In this document: piece after piece, positions 13,431 to 23,886 of the stretch
Numbering within the stretch: the first letter of the stretch is position 1
Layout: every line of letters starts with the position of its first letter
Source of the DNA: Anagrus nilaparvatae
Lineage: Eukaryota > Arthropoda > Insecta > Hymenoptera > Mymaridae
Assembly: GCA_022575985.1 (NCBI GenBank)
Contig: JAKSXM010000263.1
Coordinates: forward strand, 4,878,001-4,942,000
Direction: 5' to 3'
Length of the DNA: 64,000 bases
The notes under the pieces: model-generated
Seen by the model: only the letters and a program-made list of their open reading frames with translations
The model's database searches: none
What the model was told of the DNA's origin: nothing
Made by a program: the position numbers and the translations under genes

Positions 13431-14713
13431 AACTTTTTATCATTATCTTTTAATAATAATTCCACTAAAAGAAATTTTAAAAGCTAAATAAGCAATCTTT
13501 ATTTAAAAAGGTTTTTTAAACTTTTGAGCTGATTTAAGATGCTATTAATTAAAAATTTGTGTTATTTTTTATAAAATTAATTTTTAGTACAATACAAGTG
13601 AAAAAACATAAGTATATCGTTTATAATGATTGTAATGGATAAAAAAAAACTTTCTAAATTGTTTTCTTTTAATATAGAAAAAACGTGATTTTGAGCTTTT
13701 TCAAACTCAAAAAAAACTATTGTACACGCAACATTTTTTCTGTTCATCGCTTTTTCATGACTATATATGATCTAAGGAACATAAAAAAACGTATTAGCAA
13801 GTTGTGCCTTCAAATTTTTTTTTTTTCAAAAGTTTGAACATGTAAGCGCAATTTTTTGGTGGAATTTCTCATATAAGTAAACATAATACAGGAGAGGAGG
13901 TAAATTTTTTTTTTTAAGTGAAGCAGTAATTAGAGGCAATTCAGATCAACTTGAAATTTATTGCAGTTTGTCAAAAAAGGTGTCAAGTTCAGAAGTAAAC
14001 AAGTTTGATTGGTTGGAGTTGGTCCAAAAAGTTGTAAAAATTGGCCACTGTTTTTTTGGCCAAAAATAAATAAATATTTAATACCTCGGGCAATATTAAA
14101 TGAATTTTAGTGAAAATAGGTACCAGGGCGTTTTTTAGGTCACTGATTACGATTTTAATGTAAGAAATTTCTCAAATCCCTGTAAACAGTAAAAACTACC
14201 CTTTTTTAAGGGTTATTTTTAAATATTTTGGAATTTTTGCTAAAATTATCAAATGCATGCCATTTTTTTAGAAAAATTAATGAAGAATTTTTTTTTTTTT
14301 TTTTTTATTATGGCCTGAAATTGAGATATAAGGTTTAATAATAGGGTTGTTAAAACTACCCCCAGAATAAGAAAAAATATAAAAAACATGACTTCATTAT
14401 TTTTTTTGTATTTGGATCAATTTTTTGAAAACATTTTATCGTATATTTACTATCATTTAATTAATTGCCAGTGGGGGGGGGTGAAAACTACCCAAAATTT
14501 TATAAAATGAAATAAACGTTATTAAGTTTTTTTGTTGCCCCTTTTCGTTTTGCAACAAAAAAAGTAACAATATTTGCAACCCTGGGGGTGAAAAGTACCC
14601 CAAAATGTAAAAAAAATTGAATAAAGTCGTAATTAAATTTTTTTCTAAAATCTTTCAATGTAAGCATAAAAAATAGCGATAAACAGGGGGTATTGTAATG
14701 ATTGTAAAGAGAT

Positions 14714-14754
<41 letters not shown>

Positions 14755-16630
14755 TTACATGGTTCTATTATAATCCTAAGTCCTTAAGCCTAAATTTTTC
14801 GAAGTCTCCTAATTATTCTAAGTCTCATTTGACCCCCCCCCCCCTTCATTTTAAGTTCTGAAGTACCCCCTCCATATAAACATGCTCCATGTTAACATTT
14901 TAAGGACCTTTTTTAGTAACTTTTTTGTAATTTGATTTAAATTACCCCCCCAAAAAATTTTCTAAATCCGCCACTGAAAGCACAATGGTTTTTTTTAAAG
15001 CCCAATTAAAAATATCCTTTAAAATAGCGCTCATAGCAAAGAAACTTGCCTTAATCCAAAAAAAAAAATAGTTTTTAGCTCTTAAAATCATTATTATTCT
15101 TTACCCCTTTATCGAAATTATTCGAAGTTTGGAAATAAAAGTTATTTCAAGTCCCTAAATCAAAATTATTCAAAGTCCCTAAATGAAAATAATTTTCAAT
15201 TCTAAATCTAAACTCAAATCATTCTGAGTCTCTAAATTGAAATAATTCTAAGTTCGTTTGCCCCCCCCCCCCAATAACGTGCTTGAAAAACCCCCTGCCT
15301 ATAAACATTTGTCGTGTAAACATTTTTCATGAAATGAAATATTTAAACGAAAAAAACACAAATCTTTGATTTTTGTGCCTTTTTTTACTTACTTTAGGTT
15401 GTATGGCTAATTTACAGCAAAATAGAGGGACCTAATGGACTAACTATAAAAATTTTTTTTAATTAATGAAAAAAATTTAGAATTTTGGCCATAACTTTTT
15501 TTTGGCTAATGATAACGAGATGTACAATGAACCGTTAAAAAGCTAAGGTTAACGCCAAAATTTCATGTTATATGCAACATTTTAATTGGATTGGCTATTT
15601 TTCTTTAATTTCGCCCGACAAAAAAGAGAATTTACCGTTATAAACATAAAATAGGCAATTTTAAACGGCCAAATCTACATGCAGATGAAAAATTATAACA
15701 AAAACTTGAATCACAAACAACTTGAAATAAATGCTAAAAAATTTGGCTGTTTAAAATAAATAATGTTCAAGCTGCTGGCCAAAAACTGAAAATGTTTTAA
15801 AAAATACACGGCTTTACCCAAAAGGCCAAAACATAAACAATAATTACCCGATAGGGCCAAAAATGGCTGGACATATTTAGGAACAAGTGTTCTGACTTTT
15901 CACCAAAGGATTTTTTTTCCAAGCACCTTAGCCCAGATGGCGCTAAAAAATTGGCAAGAAAAATTTTGGAAAAAAAATTATTTTGCCCATGACTTTTTTT
16001 ATGCTTATTTTAAAAGGTTCTAGGTGGTCTCAAAATTTCCCAATTTATCATCTTGCAAAATGATAGGAATAATTTTTTTTGGGAAAGTAATATTTTTCCA
16101 GGTATTTACGCCAGAACGATCCGATTTCTTAATTTTTCGTTAAACAAACATTTTTGCCATTTCATATCTCCTTTAATATTAATCGTACAAAAATAAAAAA
16201 AAATCGCTTTATTTGTCAACGAAAATACTTCATATTAATAATATAGAAATTTTTTTGTAATACTACCAGATTTTAAGTAAAATTAAAAAAAATTTTTTTA
16301 AATAAAAATTTTTTGGGCTAAAATAACACTTTTCATTGCGCTATAATTCGGAAGGGGTTCATTTTTATGAAAAATTTCAATCAATGTTTTTATTTTAAAA
16401 AATGATAATTTATCGATTGGATACGTTATTTTGTTTTCAACTCCCCCCCCCATTAAGTTCCTCCGCCACCCCTCCCGCCCTTTTTGCAACTATCGGAAAT
16501 TGTTTACTTTGGTATTGGGCACCTTTCTTAAAAAAATTAAAGTTTCATCAAGTATCTGCTACTTGCCTCTAATTACTGCTTCCAGATTTTACCTCCTTTC
16601 CTGTAGTAAGTATTAGATTAAAAAAAAAAA
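13431..16630. other. Non-coding AT-rich stretch with simple repeats
   Basis: No gene is recognised. It holds a (GA)n tract at about 14,713-14,751, G and C runs (about 14,475, 14,828, 15,263, 16,442) and several copies of the inverted word GGGTGAAAACTACCC/GGGTGAAAAGTACCCC (14,350-14,610). The segments 14,760-14,900 and 15,110-15,320 belong to the AAGTCCCTAAA/poly-C repeat family described separately. Short open frames at 16,298-16,616 overlap on both strands across a poly-C run and are not supported. Confidence 0.6.
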
Positions 16631-16636
16631 CTAATC

Positions 16637-16915
16637 AGGTAATAATAACAATGAATAAAAAAAAACTTTTATTGATTTATAACGATGAAGTAAAATAATC
16701 TTGTATTGCACATCTTCAAAGTTAAAAAATATGTATCTTGTGACTCGATACTTGTGCACAAAATTTTCTCAATTAAATAATCAGGTAATCATCACAATGA
16801 ATGAGAAATACTTTTAATTAATTTATAACGATGAAATCAAATTATCTTTCATTGAACATCTTCAAACTTAAAAAACCTGTATTTAGCATGTGACTCGATA
16901 CTTGTGCACAAAATT
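16637..16915 (+). repeat. Tandem duplication, two ~145 bp units
   Basis: The units at about 16,637-16,775 and 16,784-16,915 share 'AGGTAAT..T.ACAATGAAT', 'TTTATAACGATGAA' and end in GACTCGATACTTGTGCACAA. A third trace of the end word lies near 17,599. Function unknown. Confidence 0.7.
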
Positions 16916-18700
16916 TTAAAGAAATAGCTTACTTAGTTCAGCAACAATTTTTTATTAAACCATTTCTAAAATAAATTTTAAAATTACCATTTACAACAAT
17001 AACATTTTAAATTTACAAATTAGTTAAAGTTTTAGTTTTAAAATTGTTTGAATATTTACAAGTTAAATGACTATTTCATAAAGTTGTCATAAACCATGCA
17101 GTATTTGCGTACTTTGCTTATTCGAGTGAGAGCGGAGAGCATTGGACCTAAAAGGCAATAAAAAAATGATTTTCTTAACAAAAAGTGATACTCCTTATAT
17201 TGATGAACTGATAAGAAAATTTATTTTTCAGTGCAATCATAATGTTGTATACTTCTCTTTTGTAGTAAATGAATATTTTAGGGATTTGACGTTAAAAAGA
17301 TACATACGCAAAGTCTATTTACTCAGAAATTTTTTACGTAAAATGCACTCACACATTTACGAAAAAAAAATATTTTGAACCTCAACTTAAGGTTTATTTT
17401 GCTTGCTTTTCTGCACTCTGCACTGAATATTAAAATTTGTTATGAAAAATTAACTATTTTTTTTAGTACTTTATAAGATTTAAATATAATTTTTTTAAAA
17501 TTTTAATTATTATGAGTGAAATCTATGAAAAAAAGTTTCTGAAATTTTGAGGTTATTTATCCATAATTTCTGGGTAAATAGACGCAGCCTCTTTTTAATC
17601 GATACTTGTGCACTAAAATAATTATTAAAAAAAATGTAGAATTATCTTGCGCATCTAATTCAATAAAACGTCAAAACGTCTCGGATACAAAAAAACCAAT
17701 GTGTGCTAATATACATAACACAATTTCATGATGCACAATTTTTTTATTATTCACTACTATCACTTTATATTCATTTATTTATTTTTTATAATTTATTTTT
17801 ATTTATAATTTATTTCAACTAGCACTTTTTACTTTAATTTAATTAAGAATTAAGTTCACTAGTGACATGTAAATAGAATAATACCGATCAGCTGATTAAA
17901 TTTTCTATAGTAAATACCTACCGGATATAAACAAAGCCGCCATGTTATTACATTCATGCGTTCCTAAATTAATCAAATTCAGGTTAGGCTTGAAGTTGAA
18001 TTCGATATATTTTTATTTACTAATTTTACGAATAAAAATTTAAAATTCTTAACTTTTATTTCACGATATTTCCAAAAGTTTTCAACATTAATAAGTACCG
18101 ATTGATATTTTAGCATTTTTTTGAACCTAATTACCATTTTCAAAAAAAAATTGAAAAAAAAACGTTTTTTTCTCAAAAATAAAATTTTTATTTCTTTTTA
18201 TGATTAATTTTATGCAAAACCAACTACGGCATTGTATTTTCTACATATTTTTACATATTCCCACCAAGTTTCACCTAAAAATATTAATTCCAGCCTGAGC
18301 AATCCATTTTAAAAGTTGTTGCGCGAAAAAATTGTCACACAGTATGTATGTCCGAATAAACTGAGAAAGTATAGTAATTGTGGTTCCGGAGCTACAGGCG
18401 CTTGTTGTTAGTGGAAACCTCTGTATAACAAATATGTTGATATGAGGCTAAACTAAAGCGTATATAATAAATACTATGTGTATTTAATAAGTCAACCATC
18501 TCTATCACCAAATCCATCATTTATCCATCAATCTGAGAAATGCTTTTTACGGCGGGAGAAGGAAAGCTATGTCAAATTTTACAAAACTAGAAAAGATGAA
18601 AAAATAAAATACGTGGACATCTTTATACCCCTACATATGTAAAACTAGTAAATTCCCTCTCCCTCATCCGGTTTTGTATGTAGATTTATGAAAATTTTAC
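16916..18700. other. AT-rich spacer left of the viral element
   Basis: No convincing gene. The frames at 17,142-17,378 and 17,979-18,176 are lysine/phenylalanine-rich translations of AT-rich DNA. The left boundary of the Maverick-like element must lie somewhere at or before 18,700, but I could not find a terminal inverted repeat. Confidence 0.5.
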
Positions 18701-18714
18701 AACAAAAATCGAGG

Positions 18715-19620
18715 GTATTGTTTATTGTAAAATATTACCACCTAGAAATTTATTTCATCCGGTTTTACCGATAAAAATGCACGGAAAACTCTTATTCGGT
18801 TTGTGCAGAACTTGCTGTGAAGAGATGTGCAAAATCGACTGTATTCACGAAAATGAGGATTTACGGTGTTTCAAAGGCACCTGGGTATCTCTGGAATTGA
18901 AAAAAGCACTTGAATTGGGTTACGTGATCAAAACTATTTAACGAAATTTGGCAGTATCAAATGACCCAATACGATTCTGTATCCAAAAATGGTGGTTTAT
19001 TTGCAGAATATATAGTTACGTTTTACAAACTGACTGAGACTAGCGGTTTACCCGAAGAATTTGCAACCACGGATGAATACGTCAAATATATAAAAGAAAA
19101 GTAAGGTATCGAATTAGATGGGTCCCGAATCGAAAAAAATCCATCTTGCAGAGTCTTTGCGAAAACATGTTTAAACTCTTTATGGGGATTTTTCGGTCAA
19201 CAAGAAAACAAAACTCAGACAAGTATTGCTGATAAACCTCCCAGTAAACGATAACACCCTATACGTAAGCACACGCTTTAAAGAAGATACCTTCATCCCT
19301 TTGAATACAGCTAACGTCGTAATCGTTGCTTTTGTAACAGCACAGACTAGACTAAAGTTGTACAGTTACCTCAAAAAATTAGGTGAATCAACGATTTATT
19401 GTGATACCGACTCAGCGATCTACATTACCGACAGAAAGCTTCCGGATTTACCTACGGGACCGCTACTCGGTGATTTGACCAACGAATTAGCCATTTTCGG
19501 TTTAAACGCGTACATTACATCGTTTGTCTCCGCAGCCCCCAAATTTTACGCGTTTGAAGTGAAAAAAAGATGATGGGTTATTTGTACAGATATGTAAAGT
19601 CAAAGGTAAGGCGTAGATTT
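18715..19620 (+). pseudogene. polB: Protein-primed DNA polymerase B fragment (Maverick/adintovirus type)
   Basis: Three collinear pieces of the palm half of a family-B DNA polymerase lie in three frames. Piece 1 (about 18,715-18,940) contains LPPRNLFHPVLP and a cysteine-rich stretch typical of Maverick polymerases. Piece 2 (about 18,960-19,240) has KNGGLFAEYI and CLNSLWGFFGQ, corresponding to the K-x6-N-S-x-(Y/W)-G dNTP-binding region, with an in-frame TAA at 19,102. Piece 3 (about 19,226-19,573) has the T(T/A)AQxRLKLY helix and YCDTDS, the metal-binding motif C. The exonuclease domain and the N-terminal half are absent. A further frame change follows 19,573, and a (TC)n tract at about 19,639-19,676 cuts off the C-terminus. 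In life this enzyme would replicate the linear element genome from a terminal protein. Non-functional here. Confidence 0.88.
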
Positions 19621-19634
19621 GTAAGTCATTTTCT

Positions 19635-19638
<4 letters not shown>

Positions 19639-19676
<38 letters not shown>
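19639..19676 (+). repeat. (TC)n microsatellite at the polB-ATPase junction
   Basis: An uninterrupted CT/TC dinucleotide run separates the last polymerase remnant from the ATPase. Confidence 0.95.
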
Positions 19677-19679
<3 letters not shown>

Positions 19680-19704
19680 AGCGTAATTTGTGCTCGCGCA
19701 AGCG

Positions 19705-20325
19705 TAGTTACGGCTCAGAGGAAACATCCTTGGACCTGTATGGTTAGCGGTCCAACAGGTAGGTATTTTTTTTCTTCTGATTTCGTCGTCGTCGGTGTTA
19801 TAGTATTAATTGTGAATAAATATTATATTTTAACAGGTTCCGGTAAGACAGTTTTTATAAAAAATTTCCTAAACAATGCAGATAAAATGAGTGAAAGGGC
19901 GTTTGATCGTATCTTACTGTACTATTCAATGTGGCAAGACACATACAAGACGCTTGGAGATAACATTGAATTTTACGAAGGTTTGCAAAATCTAACTGAT
20001 TATTCAAATGACAAGGATCGAGCAAAACTTTTGATTCTCGATGATCTTTTAATCGAGGCCTCGGATTGCAATGATATTTTAAATCTGTTTACAAAAGGCA
20101 GTCATCATGGCCATTCGAGTGTCTTTTTCACCACACAAAATTTATTTCATAAAGGTAAAAATCATTGTGACATTTCATTGAATTTAAACTACTTGGTGCT
20201 ACTTAAAAACCCGAGAGATAAATCACAGATGCTACTAATAAACCTCATGGTTATCTCCTTGTTGATCTCAAACAGTCAACTCCTGAAGTTTTACGCTATC
20301 GAACAAATATTTTTCTGCACGAAAC
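19705..20325 (+). pseudogene. FtsK/A32-type genome-packaging ATPase (Maverick/adintovirus)
   Basis: The frame opens upstream of the ATG at 19,740: HPWTCMVSGPTG precedes it in frame, as in this family, so that ATG is internal. The Walker A loop (GPTG...GSGKT) is split by a 78-bp insert (19,759-19,836) that looks like a spliceosomal intron. Walker B is LLILDDLL, followed by the family signatures FTKGSHHGHSSVFFTTQN and NPRDKSQM. After NPRDKSQ the family sequence jumps directly to DATNKPHGYLL in another frame (near 20,232), so about 20-25 residues are deleted with a frame change; the C-terminus (LLVDLKQ onward) continues to about 20,325. The protein would pump the genome into capsids. Truncation by deletion makes this copy non-functional. 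Confidence 0.9.
19759..19836 (+). other. Intron-like 78-bp insert in the ATPase Walker A motif
   Basis: The insert starts GTAGGT and ends TTTTAACAG, lies between ACAG and GTTCCGG, and removing it leaves a canonical GPTGSGKT P-loop. Its length is divisible by three and it has no in-frame stop. The flanking AACAGGT is duplicated at both ends, which fits either a proto-splice site intron or an insertion with a 7-bp target duplication. Confidence 0.6.
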
Positions 20326-20429
20326 TCTGACTCAGACGGTATACCTACCTATTAATGGTAAAACCTCCAAGCTAAAGCAGAACAGTAGCTCTCGACAAGC
20401 AACAGTAGTAGTAACAGTGGTATTCGGAA

Positions 20430-20792
20430 ATGTCCAATATTCAAGAAAAATGCAAAATTTTTAAGCGCTTTACTGTACCTGGTGGGTAAGCAGAGAATTA
20501 CGCTCCTGAACAGTGTTAATCGAGACTTTATCAAGTGTATTTGCGAATGCGCGTTAAACACACTGAAGGGAAACGTGGTGCTGAAACCGAGTGAAAAAAA
20601 CGGACTCAAAAAACATGTACGTCTAATGAGATTATTGGTTTACAAAAGAAAAAATAACAATAAAAAAAAATTAAACAAAGAGTAGACATCTTTAAGGGTA
20701 AAAAAAAGCTACTTGTACAGCACGGACGTATTGGTTTTTTACCCGATCTTTTGGCACCAATAATTGCCGCTGTATTAAATAAATTTTTGTAA
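20430..20792 (+). pseudogene. Small conserved Maverick protein (CxCECALN family)
   Basis: A short basic protein in three frame pieces. The start ATG is at 20,430 and the first frame stops after about 19 residues. The middle piece holds DFIKCICECALNTLKGNV, a signature I recognise from small ORFs beside the packaging ATPase in metazoan Mavericks/adintoviruses. The last piece, after an A-rich run near 20,665, ends in GFLPDLLAPIIAAVL, a hydrophobic tail, with its stop at 20,790. The lysine richness and hydrophobic end resemble a core or capsid-associated protein (an adenovirus pX-like role has been suggested for such ORFs), but the function here is inferred only from position and composition. The frame changes suggest a dead copy. 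Confidence 0.65.
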
Positions 20793-20808
20793 AAAAAAAA
20801 AACAAAAA

Positions 20809-21670
20809 ATGGATTTTGCGCGTAAAATGCTTCTTGTTCCGGAAGATTTATCTACAGTCGCATCGGTCGCTGAAAAAACTGTCCAAACACCTGGTACTGT
20901 GCAGAGTAGACTGGATGCCGAGATGAGAGATATATTAGAGTCCAATAATGACGATCGCGAAAAAAGTATAGCATACCAACAGACTCTGCAGCGTTTTTTG
21001 AATCTTGCATCAAACAGACAAAGTAATTTAAATTCCGAAATTACAGATATGCAAGATAATTTAGAAGCTGGCGACGAAAAAAAAAAATAAAAAAATTGAC
21101 GAAGAAATTGTGAATTCAGTACCCGCTAAATTTCGTAAAAAAGCTGAAAATTTTTTAGCGTTTGTACGTAAAATTAATACAGTTACTTGGGATCATACGG
21201 GTAGTGTACACTTGCGTGGTATTTTACTCCCAGACTCAAATATCGTAGACTTGGTAAACGACGCGATGCGATCAAGAAAAACATTCTCAGCTGCTGGTAG
21301 ACGTCAGTTTTGTTCCGCGCTTCGAGCTGCAGGTTTTCCAGAATCTTTTGTTGGAAATAAATATTTTTGGAGAGAAGGTGAAACATTGGAGGAGCTTCAG
21401 AATTCATCGTCTCCGCATTCGTCACTAGCGTCGTCTTCCCACCAACCTATGGTGAGTACACCGCTGGCTAGTAAAGAAAATAAAAAAAAGGACAATCGAT
21501 CTGTACAGTTATCGGATCATAGTTTAACGTTTCAAGACGCCTCTGACGGATATAACGACAGCGAAGCGACTCCTGAGAAAAAAAATAGACGGAATTCAAT
21601 TCCCAGATCTAGGGTATTTCAAGCGAAATCAAATTCAACGTTTCCAGGAGGAGGATGGAGTCGTTACTGA
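20809..21670 (+). pseudogene. Conserved Maverick/adintovirus protein of unknown function, split at a poly-A run
   Basis: Two adjoining open frames look like one gene. The first (20,809-21,090, ATG start) has MDFARKMLLVPEDL and LDAEMRDILES, the usual N-terminus of this family. It ends in lysines coded by an A11 run and stops at 21,088. The second frame (from about 21,090 to 21,670) resumes at once with IDEEIVNSVPAKFRKKAE, then SNIVDLVNDAMRSRK and AAGFPESFVGNKYFW, which is the family's second half. The last part is serine-rich and low in complexity. A single-base change in the A-run explains the break. Function unknown; a DNA-binding or core role has been suggested only by composition. The end overlaps the start of the phospholipase gene by 16 bp, as in compact viral genomes. 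Confidence 0.72.
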
Positions 21671-22173
21671 ATATGGACTCACACACAGCAAACGACGTGG
21701 AAAAAATAATTATTCCTGTTGCTGAACATTTTGAAAATGATCCATTTAACAACAACAACGATAACGCTACCACTATCGGAGCTATTGCCGAAGACGACGT
21801 GCAAAATAATAGCGTTATCGATTCTTTGATTGATTTATTACCTTTTGAAATGAATTTTCCTGGTCTTGAGTTTTGTGGCCCTGGCAGTCATCTGGAAGAA
21901 CGTTTGAATCCGGGCAAACAAGGTGTGAAACAGTTGGACAAGGCCTGTTTGCAGCATGATTTGGTATATGCTGCTAAAGACAAGGACAGACGTAAAGCCG
22001 ATCGTATTTTAGCCGATAAAGCATTCTCACGTATGTTGTCATTTGACGCAGAACCTGATGAAAGGACAGCTGCATTAGTGACCGCTTGTTGTATGATTTC
22101 CAAAATTACATTTGTAAAGTTATTCGAGCGCATACAAAAAGCTATTGGTTTGAATAAGAAAAAAAAAGAATAA
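21655..22173 (+). CDS. Phospholipase A2-domain protein (parvovirus/adintovirus type)
   Basis: 172 residues, uninterrupted. An acidic, asparagine-rich N-terminal third is followed by the PLA2 core: FCGPGSHLEERL (calcium-binding loop, residues about 73-84) and LDKACLQHDLVYAAK with the catalytic His-Asp pair (residues about 94-108), then a helical segment and a lysine-rich tail. In parvoviruses this domain sits in the capsid protein VP1 and breaches the endosomal membrane; in some adintoviruses/Mavericks it is a separate small gene, as here. It sits between the preceding conserved gene (16-bp overlap) and the integrase. The open frame contrasts with the broken genes around it, but no evidence of expression can be seen. 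Confidence 0.85.
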   Translation: MESLLNMDSHTANDVEKIIIPVAEHFENDPFNNNNDNATTIGAIAEDDVQNNSVIDSLIDLLPFEMNFPGLEFCGPGSHLEERLNPGKQGVKQLDKACLQHDLVYAAKDKDRRKADRILADKAFSRMLSFDAEPDERTAALVTACCMISKITFVKLFERIQKAIGLNKKKKE

Positions 22174-22305
22174 AATTCCAGCCGATAAAAAAAAAACTTA
22201 TAACCGGTTTGTGTAAACACAACCTAAATGCATGGAACATGTTTACTTCCAGATGAGGACTAGATATAATACAAATGTTACTCAACATTACAATACAATT
22301 TTCTA

Positions 22306-22740
22306 TTGTTGTATTTTGTAATTATCACCTTACTAGTTGTTAAGATTCTAAACCCAAACTATTTTGATTCCCTAAACCTGAATTATTACAAGTCCCTGAA
22401 CATGAATTATTCCAAGTCCCTAAATCGATATTATTATAAGTCCATAAACCTGTATTATCCTAAGTCCTTAATCCCAGATTTTTCAGTTTTTAAAAGTATT
22501 TTATTTATTTATATATACTTACCTAATTAATCTAAGTCTTATTTGACCCCCCCCCCCCTTAAATAGGACAAATTTGACCCCCCCTTAAAAAGGACAAATT
22601 TGACCCCCCCCTTAAATAGGACAAATTTGACCCCCCCCCCCCCCCTTAATTTTCAAGTTCTGAAGTACCCCCTCCCTATAAACATGTTCCATTTTTACAA
22701 ATAAAAGTGGTACATAAGGAGAGGAGTAAGCAAAAAAAAA
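22306..22740 (+). repeat. AAGTCCCTAAA minisatellite with poly-C tail, inserted in the viral element
   Basis: A ~24-bp unit 'AAGTCCCTAAACCTGAATTATT' is repeated about five times (22,350-22,470), followed by four ~34-bp units of 'GACAAATTTGACCCCCCC' with C runs of 8-18 (about 22,540-22,645) and then GTTCTGAAGTACCCCCTCC...ATAAACATGTTCCAT. The same order of parts occurs at 14,760-14,900 and 15,110-15,320. The reading KSLNxNYYKSLN seen in one frame (22,306-22,530) is this minisatellite and not a protein. Confidence 0.8.
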
Positions 22741-22780
22741 AATATAACTAAGAAAAATAAGAAAAAAAATCGAAAGAACA

Positions 22781-23862
22781 TTGAATAAACTGTATTATGA
22801 ACCCGAACAAAGTTCTTCATATGCTGGTGCACGTCGTTTATTAAATAAGGTTAAAAATAAATGCAGTAAAAATAAAGTAATTGATTGGTTATCGGAACAA
22901 AATGCTTTTACTAAGCACAAGATGGTTAAAAAAATTTTTCCATAATGTATCCAATATATATGACTCTTTTGAGGTTGATTTGGCTGATTTCCGCTCGATA
23001 CGTACCTATAATGACAATTACACGTATGTTTTATTTGCAATCGATGTGTTGAGTAAGTTTTTATGGGTCCAACCATTAAAGGATAAATCTGGTGACAGTG
23101 TAGCCCAAGCTCTGCGTGAAATATTCAACAAAAATCAAGAAAAATTGCCAATTATGGTTCAATCGGATCGTGGTGCTGAATTTAAAGCAAAAGTCGTTCA
23201 AAATGTTTTCAAAGATTTTAATATCGAGTTTCGTCTGATTCGCAATCCGGATGCCAAAGCTGCATGTGTAGAACGCGTGATTCAAACGATTAAACATCGT
23301 ATATGGCGTTACTTTACTCACAAAAATACACGTAGATATATCGATATACTTGAACCTATAGTTCAGTCCTACAATAATACGGTACATTCTGGAACAAAAA
23401 TGACACCTGCAAGTGTCAATTTATAAAATGCGGATACAGCTCGATACAACTTGTTAAAAAGATACGCGCATGGAAGAAGAATGAATTTGAAACCCAAATA
23501 CAAAGTTGGATCGCTAGTCCGAATCAGTCGCCGCTAGTCCGAATCAGTCGCGCCCCAGAAGTTTTCCGAAAAGGTTACGAGAGTGGTTGGACATTAGAAT
23601 TATTCAAAATTGCACACGTTTCAACCGCGAGACAGCCACCTATATACATTACAATACATTTAAATGACGAGATTATAGATGGTATCTATTACGAGCAAGA
23701 ACTTTGTCCAGTTAAAAAGAATCTCTCGGAAAAAGTATTTGAAATTGAAGAGATATTACAGACAAAAGGTCGGGGCAAATCAAAGAAATTTTTCGTATCT
23801 TGGAGAGGATATCCTGTAAAATTTAACTCTTGGGTTCTAGCGAGTGATTTAGTTGACATATA
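22781..23862 (+). pseudogene. int: Retroviral-type integrase with chromodomain (Maverick integrase)
   Basis: The N-terminal region (YYEPEQSSSYAGARRL, from 22,781) is in a different frame from the catalytic core (22,881-23,426); the break is near 22,920 at adjacent A and T runs. The core shows the DDE residues: Asp in VDLADF, Asp in QSDRGAEF, and Glu in ACVERVIQ. A TAA at 23,424 interrupts the frame, which then goes on through KPKYKVGSLVRISR. A 20-bp tandem duplication at 23,512-23,550 shifts the frame again. The C-terminus holds a chromodomain (VFEIEEIL...FFVSWRGYPVKFNSWV) ending at about 23,862. Integrases of this kind insert Maverick DNA into the host genome; chromodomains can direct them to chromatin. 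At least three lesions make it inactive. Confidence 0.9.
23512..23550 (+). repeat. 20-bp tandem duplication in the integrase
   Basis: CGCTAGTCCGAATCAGTCG occurs at 23,512-23,530 and again at 23,532-23,550. One 20-bp extra unit is enough to shift the reading frame between the integrase core and its chromodomain. Confidence 0.95.
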
Positions 23863-23886
23863 ATCAGTATCTACAACAACAACAAC

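Noticed and set aside
17142..17378. Small AT-rich frames at 17,142-17,378 and 17,979-18,176
   Set aside because: Low complexity, no recognisable domain, no supporting context.
22306..22530. Repetitive protein KSLN-NYYKSLN
   Set aside because: Translation of the AAGTCCCTAAA minisatellite, followed by poly-C repeats.
23076..23387. Long antisense frames across the integrase, penton and LINE genes
   Set aside because: The plus-strand (or, for LINE copies, element-strand) frames carry the catalytic motifs; the antisense frames carry none.
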